Assembly: GCA_016223085.1 (NCBI GenBank)
Contig: JACRPS010000010.1
Span: 186,001-250,000, forward strand
DNA: 64,000 nt
Reading direction: 5' to 3'
Source: Chloroflexota bacterium
GTDB taxonomy: Bacteria; Chloroflexota; Anaerolineae; Aggregatilineales; Phototrophicaceae
The notes below the pieces were generated by a model. The model did no database searches. It saw only the letters and a program-made list of their open reading frames with translations, and was not told the DNA's origin. A program made the translations under genes and the position numbers. The first letter of the stretch is position 1; every line of letters starts with the position of its first letter. Positions 24,787 through 33,025 of the stretch are shown here, in pieces.

Positions 24787-25908
24787 GTGAAAGAACGTGT
24801 CCAAAAATTGATGGCGCAGGCGGGAGTCGCTTCGCGCCGGGAAAGCGAAAAGCTGATCGAACAGGGGCGGGTGAAGGTCAACGGCAGGGTGATTCACCTG
24901 GGCGACCAGGCCGACCCGCGCACGGACATCATCGAGGTGGACGGCGAAAAGCTGACGTTCCCCACTGAACACACCTATATCGCGTTTTACAAGCCACGTA
25001 ATGTCCTGTCAACCGATGACCCGCACTACGGCGATACCCGCAAAACCGTGTTTGACTTTGTGCCGAAACAGGGCCGGCTGTTTTCGATTGGCCGCCTGGA
25101 CGCCGAGAGCGAAGGGCTGATGGTGCTGACCGACGACGGCGATCTGGCGAACCGGCTGGCGCACCCACGCTACCGGCACAGCAAGACGTATAAAGTGGTC
25201 GTTTACGGTTTGCCGACCGCAGAGACGATTCAGGCATGGGAAAGCGGCATCTATCTGACCGATGATGATACCGGCGAAACCTATAAAACCGCGCCATGTA
25301 AGGTGGATATCACCCAGGGCGGCAAGGAAACGACGCTGCGCATCGTGATGACCGAAGGCAAAAAACGGCAGATTCGACGTGTTGCCAGCGCGCTCGGTCA
25401 CCCGGTCAAATCGCTGCTGCGGACGCATATCGGCAAGCTGGGGCTGGGGCCGCTGCGACCGGGTGAATGGCGGGAGCTATCGGCTGAAGACGTAAAAGCG
25501 ATGAAAGCGCCTGCCCTGGAGCTGCGGCGCGACCAGCCGGCGCGGCCCCGTCGGGCTGCGCCCGCGAAACGGGCGGCGGTTGCTCCAGCCCGGCGCCGGG
25601 TGGACAAACGCGACGAAGCGGATCGCCCCGGACGAAAACCCCGACGGGAACGTCGAGATACAGAAGAAGCGGAACGTTCGCCATCACGCAAGCCCCCGTC
25701 ACAGCGATCAGGCGACGATGAGGACCGGCCCGAACGTCCGGCGCGCAAGCCCAGACCGGCGCGGCAGGACAGCGAGGATGATAAACCGGCGCGTCGGCCA
25801 GGGCGCAGGCCGGCGACCAGACGGCAGGATGATAAACGGAAACCGGGACAGCCCGCCGGACGCCGGCAGCAGCGGACGCCTGGCAGCAGCAGGAGAGGCA
25901 GGCGATGA
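24787..25908 (+). CDS. rRNA pseudouridine synthase RsuA/RluB family with long basic tail
   Basis: 373 residues. An N-terminal S4 RNA-binding domain (residues 2-60, VQKLMAQAGVASRRESEKLI) precedes the catalytic domain with the nucleophile Asp in GRLDAESEGLMVLT, then KTYKV and EGKKRQIRRV. The core ends near residue 245; the rest is a disordered Arg/Lys/Pro/Asp tail of about 125 residues. RluB-type enzymes modify 23S rRNA position 2605 and RsuA modifies 16S rRNA 516; the two are hard to separate here. The start is GTG. Its stop overlaps the plsC start by four bases (ATGA), so the two are translationally coupled. Confidence 0.9.
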   Translation: MKERVQKLMAQAGVASRRESEKLIEQGRVKVNGRVIHLGDQADPRTDIIEVDGEKLTFPTEHTYIAFYKPRNVLSTDDPHYGDTRKTVFDFVPKQGRLFSIGRLDAESEGLMVLTDDGDLANRLAHPRYRHSKTYKVVVYGLPTAETIQAWESGIYLTDDDTGETYKTAPCKVDITQGGKETTLRIVMTEGKKRQIRRVASALGHPVKSLLRTHIGKLGLGPLRPGEWRELSAEDVKAMKAPALELRRDQPARPRRAAPAKRAAVAPARRRVDKRDEADRPGRKPRRERRDTEEAERSPSRKPPSQRSGDDEDRPERPARKPRPARQDSEDDKPARRPGRRPATRRQDDKRKPGQPAGRRQQRTPGSSRRGRR

Positions 25909-26633
25909 CCAGCATCGCAGAATCGGTGCAGGATTACGTGGCGCGGCAACCCCGGCTGACATGGCGGCGGCGGGCGCTACGGGGCTTAATTCAGGGGTTG
26001 GGTTTTCACGTCCTGTGGAAGATGGACATCACCGGTCGGGAGAATATCCCGGATACCGGCCCGACCATCATCATGATGAACCACATCGCCCTGATTGACC
26101 CGGTGCTGGTGATGGGTGCGGTTACGAACCGGTTTGTGATTCCGATGACCAAGATTGAAAACGTGCGCAACCCGATCATCAGGCCATTTGTGTTGTGGTG
26201 GGGCGCGTATTCGGTCAACCGGGGCGAAATTGACCGCAAGGCGCTGCTGAATTCGATTGAACTGGTGAAAAGCGGTCAACTTATCCTGATTGCACCGGAA
26301 GGCACGCGCCAGAAGCATGGCCTCGCTGAAGCGAAAGAAGGGCTGGCCTATGTGGCGACCAAAGCCAACGCCGTCATCGTGCCAACCGGCATTGCTGGCG
26401 CGCAGACCTGGGCGGATGACCTGAAACGGCTGCGGCGGGCGCGCATCAGCGTGAACTTTGGCCGCCCGTTCCGGTTTAAAACCAATGGACAGCCGCGCGT
26501 CCCGCGGGAAGTGCTGGCGTCCATGAGCCACGAAGCGATGTACCAGTTGGCGCTGGCGATCAAAGACCCGGCCTTACGCGGCGTTTACAGCGACATCAGC
26601 CGGATGACAACCGACTATCTGGAGTTCTGTTAA
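25905..26633 (+). CDS. plsC: 1-acyl-sn-glycerol-3-phosphate acyltransferase
   Basis: 242-residue membrane-associated acyltransferase making phosphatidic acid. The catalytic HX4D motif is in MNHIALIDPV (about residues 65-70), the glycerol-phosphate-binding motif in APEGTRQKHG, and PTGIAG corresponds to the fourth family block. No clear transmembrane helix is seen, as in many short PlsC proteins. Its ATG overlaps the pseudouridine synthase stop. Paralogous specificity (lysophosphatidate versus other acceptors) cannot be judged. Confidence 0.92.
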   Translation: MTSIAESVQDYVARQPRLTWRRRALRGLIQGLGFHVLWKMDITGRENIPDTGPTIIMMNHIALIDPVLVMGAVTNRFVIPMTKIENVRNPIIRPFVLWWGAYSVNRGEIDRKALLNSIELVKSGQLILIAPEGTRQKHGLAEAKEGLAYVATKANAVIVPTGIAGAQTWADDLKRLRRARISVNFGRPFRFKTNGQPRVPREVLASMSHEAMYQLALAIKDPALRGVYSDISRMTTDYLEFC

Positions 26634-26646
26634 GGTTTTTACAAGG

Positions 26647-26674
26647 TTGGTAGCATATGATAGCACCATAACAT
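26647..26674 (+). promoter_or_regulatory. Weak candidate promoter for the glmS leader
   Basis: TTGGTA (26647-26652) and TAACAT (26669-26674) are 16 bases apart, upstream of the ribozyme. The match is modest and the call is tentative. Confidence 0.3.
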
Positions 26675-26699
26675 TGGTAGGGAGGTGATGCTGCGGACG

Positions 26700-27010
26700 T
26701 TTTCGGGGGAATAGATAGCGCATGGCCCCACGATAGGGTGGGGTGACGAGGTGGCGGTGGCCTGCTTCGGTGCAGGCGTAATCCCCAAACGGGGAAAAAT
26801 CGAGCGATCAGCGGATGCCGCCAGGGTGCTTCCACCATCCTTTGTCTGTCTCCTCCGTACAACAAAAGCAAACCGCGAAAGCCGGTGGGTAACTGCCGGG
26901 ACAAGCGGCCAGCATGTGGAACTGGACTTAAGCCTGCCTCGCCGCTCAGCGTGAGCAACCAGGAATGGGGTGACGAGTCCACGCCTGAACGGTGCCTGCG
27001 CCGCATGGCT
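26700..27010 (+). ncRNA. glmS self-cleaving ribozyme/riboswitch
   Basis: The 418-base gap before glmS contains the ribozyme core in order. ATAGCG places the cleavage site at A26717|G26718. P2 is CCCCAC (26726-26731) with GTGGGG (26738-26743). TGACGAGG follows, then GGCGG (26753-26757) pairing with CCGCC (26818-26822), AATCGA (26798-26803), GCGGATGCC (26811-26819) and a P3-like GGGTG/CACC hairpin. A GGGGTGACGAGTCC stretch near 26960 resembles the P4 domain. Glucosamine-6-phosphate normally triggers cleavage and lowers glmS expression. Two extra hairpins (26760-26777 and 26783-26794) sit inside the core. The 3' end is approximate. Confidence 0.85.
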
Positions 27011-27051
27011 GTAAGGCGTTGCGTTCATACCTGTCTAACGGAGGTTTCCTT

Positions 27052-28899
27052 ATGTGTGGCATTGTTGGTTACGTTGGCTTTCGCAACGCGACGCCGTTGA
27101 TCGTGGACGGTTTGCAGCGGCTGGAGTATCGCGGCTATGACTCGGCGGGGGTGGCGGTCATCAATGACGGACGCATCCATATCCGGCGCGACGTGGGCAA
27201 ACTCAGCAATCTGCGCGGTCGGCTGGCAGCCGACCCAATTGAAGGCTGCATTGGTATTGGACACACGCGCTGGGCGACACACGGCGTGCCCGCCGAGCGC
27301 AACGCACACCCGCACATCAGCATGGACGGCGATTTTGTGCTGGTGCATAACGGCATCGTCGAAAATTATCTCGAACTGCGCGACGAACTGACCGCCGAAG
27401 GCATTAAGTTTAAGTCCGATACCGACACTGAAGTGATCGTCCAGTTGATCGAACGCTTTGCGAAAAACGGCGCGCGCGGCAATCTGGCAGAAGCAACGCG
27501 GCGCGCAGTGCAGTATTTGCGCGGCGCGCACGCCATTGTCGTCATGAGCCGGCTGCACCCGGACGAACTGGTTGCGGTGCGAATAGGCAATGCCGGGGGC
27601 GTGGCGATTGGTCTGGGAGAGGGCGAAAACTTCATCGCGTCCGATATTCCGGCGATTCTGGAATACACGCGGCGCATGATCTTCCTCGAATCGCGCCAGA
27701 TGGCAACCGTCACGGCGGGGACGGTACGCCTGCAAACGCTGGATGGCGCGGCGGTGAAAGCGGTGGTTCATGACGTACCGTGGGACCCGATCAGCGCCGC
27801 CAAGGGCGAGTACAAGCACTTCATGCAGAAGGAGATTTTTGAGCAGGCGCGCAGCCTGACCGATACCATTGGCGGGCGGGTAGACTTCGACCACGATACG
27901 ATTATCCTGCCCGATCTTAATCTGACACCGGAACGGGCACAGTCGCTCAACCGGCTGGTAACGGTGGCCTGCGGCACGAGCTACTACAGCGGTCTGGTGG
28001 GCAAGTTCTACATCGAACAACTGGCGCGGCTGAACGTCGAAGTGGATTACGGCAGCGAATACCGCTACCGCGACCCAATCATTGACGAGCAGACCGCCAT
28101 CCTCGCCATCACGCAGAGCGGGGAAACGGTAGATACGCTAGCGGCAATGGAAGAAGCCCGCGAGAAACAGGCGCTGCTGTGGAGCATCGTCAACGCGGTG
28201 GGCAGCCAAGCGATGCGGCTTGCCGATGGGTATATCACCATGAACGCCGGGCCAGAGATTGGCGTGGCGTCAACCAAGGCGTTTACGGCCAGCATTGTGG
28301 ACCAGTATTTGCTGGCGCTTTACCTGGGGCAGCTTCGCGGGACGTTAAAACCGGCTCAACTGCGGCAGGCGATTCAGGACATCGCACGCCTGCCCGATCT
28401 CGTGGGGCGGACGCTGGAGATGGCCGACCAGATCAATGATCTGGCGGGGCGGCTGTACCATTACCGCGATTTCCTGTTCCTGGGGCGGGGCATTAACTAC
28501 CCGATTGCGCTGGAAGGCGCGCTGAAACTTAAGGAAATCAGCTACATTCACGCCGAGGGGTATCCGGCGGGCGAGATGAAACACGGGCCAATCGCGCTGA
28601 TTGACGAGGACATGCCGGCTGTGACGATTGCGTTGAAAGATGCGCTGTACGACAAGATGATTAGCCAGATCGAACAGGCGAAGGCGCGCGGTGGGCTGGT
28701 GATTGCCCTGGCAACCGAGGGCGACTCGTTTATCCGTAGCAAGGCCGATCACGTGCTGTACGTCCCGGATACGCCACCGCTGCTCAGCCCGGTGGTGGCA
28801 GTCATCCCGCTGCAACTGCTGGCGTACACCATTGCCGTGCGGCGTGGCGCGGACGTAGATCAGCCGCGCAACCTCGCCAAGAGTGTGACCGTGGAGTGA
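27052..28899 (+). CDS. glmS: Glutamine--fructose-6-phosphate aminotransferase (isomerizing)
   Basis: 615-residue enzyme making glucosamine-6-phosphate, the entry to UDP-GlcNAc. The N-terminal glutamine amidotransferase starts MCGIVGYVGFRNA with Cys2 as nucleophile after Met removal, and has GHTRWATHG and HNGIVENY. Two SIS domains follow (CGTSYYSGLV, TQSGETVDTLAAM, EVGVAS-like EIGVASTKAFT, and ALKLKEISYIHAEGYPAGEMKHGP). The C-terminus LAKSVTVE is canonical. GGAGG lies eight bases before ATG 27052; readings from upstream starts are ruled out because they block Cys2. A ribozyme occupies its leader. Confidence 0.98.
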   Translation: MCGIVGYVGFRNATPLIVDGLQRLEYRGYDSAGVAVINDGRIHIRRDVGKLSNLRGRLAADPIEGCIGIGHTRWATHGVPAERNAHPHISMDGDFVLVHNGIVENYLELRDELTAEGIKFKSDTDTEVIVQLIERFAKNGARGNLAEATRRAVQYLRGAHAIVVMSRLHPDELVAVRIGNAGGVAIGLGEGENFIASDIPAILEYTRRMIFLESRQMATVTAGTVRLQTLDGAAVKAVVHDVPWDPISAAKGEYKHFMQKEIFEQARSLTDTIGGRVDFDHDTIILPDLNLTPERAQSLNRLVTVACGTSYYSGLVGKFYIEQLARLNVEVDYGSEYRYRDPIIDEQTAILAITQSGETVDTLAAMEEAREKQALLWSIVNAVGSQAMRLADGYITMNAGPEIGVASTKAFTASIVDQYLLALYLGQLRGTLKPAQLRQAIQDIARLPDLVGRTLEMADQINDLAGRLYHYRDFLFLGRGINYPIALEGALKLKEISYIHAEGYPAGEMKHGPIALIDEDMPAVTIALKDALYDKMISQIEQAKARGGLVIALATEGDSFIRSKADHVLYVPDTPPLLSPVVAVIPLQLLAYTIAVRRGADVDQPRNLAKSVTVE

Positions 28900-28911
28900 A
28901 ACGGGTAGTTG

Positions 28912-28949
28912 GATGCTGGCCGTCCTGACGACAGTCTCCAGCCAGCATC
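28912..28949 (+). terminator. Possible transcript-end hairpin after glmS
   Basis: GATGCTGGC (28912-28920) pairs exactly with GCCAGCATC (28941-28949). The tail is TGCCCTTTGCTT, only moderately T-rich, so terminator function is tentative. Confidence 0.5.
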
Positions 28950-28974
28950 TGCCCTTTGCTTACCGGCGATTCGC

Positions 28975-30942
28975 TTAAGGCAGATGAACCGGTAACTCGT
29001 CGTCGGGGTTGTCTGTCACAAACCATAACTGTCCCTGGTGGGGTAGCAGGCTCACCGTGAGCGCGTCTACCGTTTCGAGCAAACCCTTATCGTCCGGCCA
29101 CCAGCGGCGCGCATACAGTCTATCAGGCAGGTCCAGCGTGTGAAGCGGATAACGTCGCTGTACGGGAGTTTCGCCGGTATTGAGGATAAAAACGGCGGCA
29201 GGTAACGCCTGATTCAGCGCCGAGCGTACCTGTACCAGCACCGGGTCGAGGGCGCGGATACCGTGCCGCGCGGTCTTGGTGTCTTGCATAACCAGCGGCG
29301 ACTGCCCCAGCAGCGGGAAACGACAGCGCGATTTGTGTGGTGAAAGCAGCAGCTTCCACAAGCGCAGTCGTTCCGGTGATAGCTGGCTGATATCATCACT
29401 GGTCGTGACCAGACCGCCCGACATGCCGGCGTAGATCGCCAGCGATTCAATCTCCGTTGGTGACAGGTGATGAAACCGTTCCCGCAGCAGGATACAATCC
29501 GGATCAGCCTGCCACAGGAGGTGATTGGCGAAATTGCGGGTTGCCTGGTCGCGCAGCAGCGATTGTGCTGTCTGCCTTTCTCCCTCCCAGCTTACACCGA
29601 CGTCGCCTCCGATGCGAACAGCATCCACCAGACCGACTGATGCCCACAGCGGACAGCCGCAGCCCAACCACAGCGCGTCGCCGATTTCCTCTCGTATCAT
29701 TTCTGCTGTCCGCCGCCAGATTTCAATACGTGACCAGCCCGGCTGGTGCCAGACGGCGCGATCAGGGCCGTATTCGCTGCCGAAGTGCATAAAGTCGGTT
29801 TTGAAGTACTCGCAGCCCCATTCCTGTCGCCACGTTCGGAACACCTGACGCAGGTAGTCAAAGGCGTCAGGATGGGTTGTGTCGAGAATGTAATATTCTT
29901 CGCTGCGTTTGTGCCAGCGAAACTCACCGTAAAAGCGCATATGCGCCAGCGGCCCGCCCACTGCGCGGTCTTGCACCACCCAGTCAGGATGCTCCCGGTA
30001 CAGGTGGCTGCGGTTGCCGACCGTAAACGGCGCAATCCACAATCCGGGTGTGAAGCCAGCGGCGCGGATGTCGTCCAACAGGGGTTTCATCCCCCGTGGA
30101 AACTGCGGTTTCACTTCCAGCCAGTCGCCCATTTCCGGCGTGAAGCCATCGTCAATCTGGAACACCCACATCGGCAGTTTGTCACGCTCGACCACCTCGC
30201 GCACGCCGCGCAGATGTTCCAGCATGTTGGCTTCCGTGATGGCGGCGTACAGGTTGTACCAGGAACACCAGCCGGTGATGGGTGGCGCACTCAAGCGTGG
30301 CGACATCACTGCTGCGACCAGTCGTGCCCAGTCGCGCAGCGCATCCTCAACGCCATCATGCTCAAAAATCACCAGACGCTCGGACTCGCAGTGGGATAAC
30401 TCTGCGCAGTCTTTGTTGTCCCACAGGGTTTCCATAGTCAGCGAAAAGCCACCATCCTCGCGCTTGAGTGTGAATGGTTGCTGATAACGGTCGTGGCGGT
30501 CAAAACCGATCACAAGGCTGCCCGTACCGAACAGTGGCAAGAGCTGCGTCATGGCATAGCCCTGCGCGTCGCTACTGAACTGGAGTTCTTCTGCCGGGAC
30601 ATAATAACTACCGTCCCAGCTAAAGTAACCATTCCGCAGGAACGCGCGCAGGTTGCCAAGCGGCTCAAGGCGCAGGCCAAACGACAGGAGGTGAAAGTCA
30701 TCCGGCAGGCCTTCCAGCCCATACCGCAGCCAGCAGCGTGAGTCCCTGTCTGGCTGGAGTGTGATGCTGAACGTGCCCACTGGCAGGCTGAAACGCACGA
30801 TTATCAGGCCATCAGGGGCTTCGGCAACAGCCGGGCGAGTGTCGGGAAATGAGATCCCATTGACTACCGGCATCATCCTTCCCAACTGGACAACGGGCGA
30901 TTCCAGTTGGACTGCTTCTGGTGCTATGACACGAACGATCAC
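28975..30942 (-). CDS. GH36-type alpha-galactosidase-like glycoside hydrolase
   Basis: 655 residues with a beta-sandwich N-terminal region (1-210) and a TIM barrel. Barrel features are GWCSWYNLYAAI, VFQIDDGFTPEMGDW, LWIAPF, the nucleophile region YFKTDFMHFG (Asp) and the acid/base region RIGGDVGVSW. This is the clan GH-D pattern of melibiases and raffinose synthases. It is the last gene of the 13-gene minus-strand run; its GTG overlaps the upstream stop (GTGA). With a glucoside-handling locus around it, the true substrate may not be a galactoside. No signal peptide is present, so it acts on imported sugar. Confidence 0.85.
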   Translation of the reverse strand: MIVRVIAPEAVQLESPVVQLGRMMPVVNGISFPDTRPAVAEAPDGLIIVRFSLPVGTFSITLQPDRDSRCWLRYGLEGLPDDFHLLSFGLRLEPLGNLRAFLRNGYFSWDGSYYVPAEELQFSSDAQGYAMTQLLPLFGTGSLVIGFDRHDRYQQPFTLKREDGGFSLTMETLWDNKDCAELSHCESERLVIFEHDGVEDALRDWARLVAAVMSPRLSAPPITGWCSWYNLYAAITEANMLEHLRGVREVVERDKLPMWVFQIDDGFTPEMGDWLEVKPQFPRGMKPLLDDIRAAGFTPGLWIAPFTVGNRSHLYREHPDWVVQDRAVGGPLAHMRFYGEFRWHKRSEEYYILDTTHPDAFDYLRQVFRTWRQEWGCEYFKTDFMHFGSEYGPDRAVWHQPGWSRIEIWRRTAEMIREEIGDALWLGCGCPLWASVGLVDAVRIGGDVGVSWEGERQTAQSLLRDQATRNFANHLLWQADPDCILLRERFHHLSPTEIESLAIYAGMSGGLVTTSDDISQLSPERLRLWKLLLSPHKSRCRFPLLGQSPLVMQDTKTARHGIRALDPVLVQVRSALNQALPAAVFILNTGETPVQRRYPLHTLDLPDRLYARRWWPDDKGLLETVDALTVSLLPHQGQLWFVTDNPDDELPVHLP

Positions 30943-31934
30943 AGTGTCACCTCGGTCCGGGTTTCAGCCGAACGCCGCGCTGCCAGCACCAGATCAAGCG
31001 ATTTCGCGCCCTCGCGCATCGGTGCGCGGGTTTCACCGCCAGTGCGGATTGCCTGAATCAGATTAAGCGTCAGGCTGCGGCGGAAGTCTTTTGTTGACTC
31101 GACGGTGAGGACTGGATTACCTGACTGGTTGGTTTGGGTAAAGGAGGCGTTGTTGGCATTCTGAAAATCCGCTACCAGATACTGAGCGACGACCCGGTAA
31201 TCATTAATCCACCTGCCCGGAATGGCGTTGTTGGTCGCGTAAACTACTCCCAAACCACCATGATTAAACCCAACGATGGTCGCGCTCACATCCTCAATCG
31301 TGTAATTGGGTACGTCCCGGTGAAACAGGTTTTCCTGACGGCTGTACACACTCACCGGATCACCTACCAGATAGCGCAGCAGATCAAACATATGTATGAC
31401 CTGCTCCACCACCTGACCGCCCGACCGGTCGCGCATCCGCCACCAGGAGGCGTGTAGCGCGTTGCAGAAATAGCGCGCCGTCATCAGACCGATGGCTCCG
31501 GTCTGACCGGCAGCCTGCATCGCCTTGAACTGTTCGATGGCTTCGCCAAAGCGAAACATGAAGCCAACCTGCGTTTTAATCCCTGCTTTCTCGGTTGCTT
31601 CCACCATCTGCCATGCATGGTCGGACGTGAGCGCGATCGGTTTTTCCATCAGGATATGCACGCCGTGCTCTGCTGCGCGCTGCACCTCGTCGCTGTGCCC
31701 GTAAGGCGGCAGCACGACGATGACCATATCCAGGCGGGCGCGGTCGAACAGCGCGTGGTGATCGGTAAACACGGCTGCGCCCGGTGCATATTTCTGTTGA
31801 AACGCCTGCGCTTTCCACTCGTTGCGGTCACAAAAAGCAACCAACTGCGCCTCGTCTTTTAAGTCGAGGACAATTTGAGCGTGTTTGTTGGCAAAATCAC
31901 CGCAGCCGAGGATGCCAACCTGTAACAGATTCAA
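30939..31934 (-). CDS. Gfo/Idh/MocA oxidoreductase (YcjS-like)
   Basis: 331-residue NAD(P)-dependent sugar dehydrogenase. The N-terminal Rossmann fold starts VGILGCGDFANKH, and the family signature EKPIALT lies at about residue 98. The C-terminal alpha/beta substrate domain has the conserved GGQVVEQVIHMFDLLRYLVG block (the His is the usual catalytic residue). In E. coli the ycj locus encodes a related dehydrogenase, YcjS, acting at C3 of glucosides, beside YcjQ. The same pairing here supports, but does not prove, that role. Start TTG 31934 overlaps the upstream stop by four bases. Confidence 0.85.
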   Translation of the reverse strand: MNLLQVGILGCGDFANKHAQIVLDLKDEAQLVAFCDRNEWKAQAFQQKYAPGAAVFTDHHALFDRARLDMVIVVLPPYGHSDEVQRAAEHGVHILMEKPIALTSDHAWQMVEATEKAGIKTQVGFMFRFGEAIEQFKAMQAAGQTGAIGLMTARYFCNALHASWWRMRDRSGGQVVEQVIHMFDLLRYLVGDPVSVYSRQENLFHRDVPNYTIEDVSATIVGFNHGGLGVVYATNNAIPGRWINDYRVVAQYLVADFQNANNASFTQTNQSGNPVLTVESTKDFRRSLTLNLIQAIRTGGETRAPMREGAKSLDLVLAARRSAETRTEVTL

Positions 31935-32995
31935 GCGTCTTTCTCCTGTTTGGCGCCATCAAATTCCAGCACGGCAAGCAGTACTTCATCGGGGCGCTGG
32001 TCAAGCGCCTCGTACAGGGCAGCGGCGCGTTCAAACGGCGCGCGGTGGGTTATCAACGGGCGCAGATCAAACCAGCCGTCAGTCTGCATCCGTACCGCGC
32101 TCTGCCACAGGCGCAGCTTGTTCCAGCGGTAGCTGGTTTCGGGCGATACGCCCGAAATCTGCGAGCACACCAGTTGAATCCGGTTGTGGTGGAACTCATC
32201 GCCCAGGTACAGGCCATGCGCATCTCCCTGGAAGAAGCCCATTGCCACCACTTTGGCCGAATAGGCGACGGCGCGGATGGCTTCGTGTAAAGCAGCCGTC
32301 GAACCGGATACTTCGATGCACACGTCTGCGCCCAGCCCTCTGGTCATTTCTTTAAGAGTCTCAGCTGGTTTATCTCGCGTGGCATTCAGCGTCACGTCCG
32401 CACCCAGCGAACGTGCCAACTCCAGCCGCGAGTCGTGCAGGTCAACCGCGATCACGGTCGCCCCGCTTTTGCGGGCCATGATAGCAACGATCTGGCCGAG
32501 CGCGCCCAAACCAAACACGGCCACCGTGTCGCCCAGTTTGATGTCCGCGTCGTGGACTCCGTTGAGCGCAATCGCGCCCAGGTGTGAAAAAATGCCAAAC
32601 AGCGGGTCGGCGCCGTCCGGCATTAGACGCGGGCGGACATAATCGGGGTTGGCGGCGAAGTGGGTGCGGTGTCCCCAGGTCCCAAAGACACGTGCCCCAA
32701 CGGGAATATCCGCCACGCCGGCGCCGACCTCGACAACTTCGCCAACTTCTTCATAGCCGAGGTTGGTTACCGGGTACGAAAACGTGGCCGGTTCGCCGGG
32801 GCGAAACAGCCGGTTATCGGCGTCCCACCGTTTGCTCAAATAGGGGTTCGTGCCCCGGTAGAAAGTGAGTTCCGTCCCGGCGCTGATGCCGGAGTAGAGC
32901 GTTTTGATGCGCACGTCATCCGGGTTCAACGGCGTATCTTCAGTGTCCTGATACCCGACCATATGCGGGGCAGTGAAGACCAGCAGCTTGCTCAT
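31931..32995 (-). CDS. Medium-chain dehydrogenase/reductase (YcjQ-like)
   Basis: 354 residues with an N-terminal GroES-like domain and a Rossmann domain (GDTVAVFGLGALGQIVAIMARKSGA). The usual catalytic-zinc Cys near residue 38 is replaced: the segment reads YSGISAGTELTFYRG. That resembles the non-classical branch to which E. coli YcjQ belongs, which also shares the PDY and RW-x-K segments near the C-terminus. YcjQ oxidises gulosides at C3. It is coupled to the Gfo/Idh gene by a TTGA overlap. No YcjR-like epimerase is found in this window. Confidence 0.82.
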   Translation of the reverse strand: MSKLLVFTAPHMVGYQDTEDTPLNPDDVRIKTLYSGISAGTELTFYRGTNPYLSKRWDADNRLFRPGEPATFSYPVTNLGYEEVGEVVEVGAGVADIPVGARVFGTWGHRTHFAANPDYVRPRLMPDGADPLFGIFSHLGAIALNGVHDADIKLGDTVAVFGLGALGQIVAIMARKSGATVIAVDLHDSRLELARSLGADVTLNATRDKPAETLKEMTRGLGADVCIEVSGSTAALHEAIRAVAYSAKVVAMGFFQGDAHGLYLGDEFHHNRIQLVCSQISGVSPETSYRWNKLRLWQSAVRMQTDGWFDLRPLITHRAPFERAAALYEALDQRPDEVLLAVLEFDGAKQEKDA

Positions 32996-33025
32996 AAAAC
33001 CTGCCTTAACAGGAAACCAGCAGCA

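Noticed and set aside
26638-26661. TTTACA...TATGAT as the glmS promoter
   Set aside because: The spacer is only 12 bases, too short for a sigma-70 promoter.
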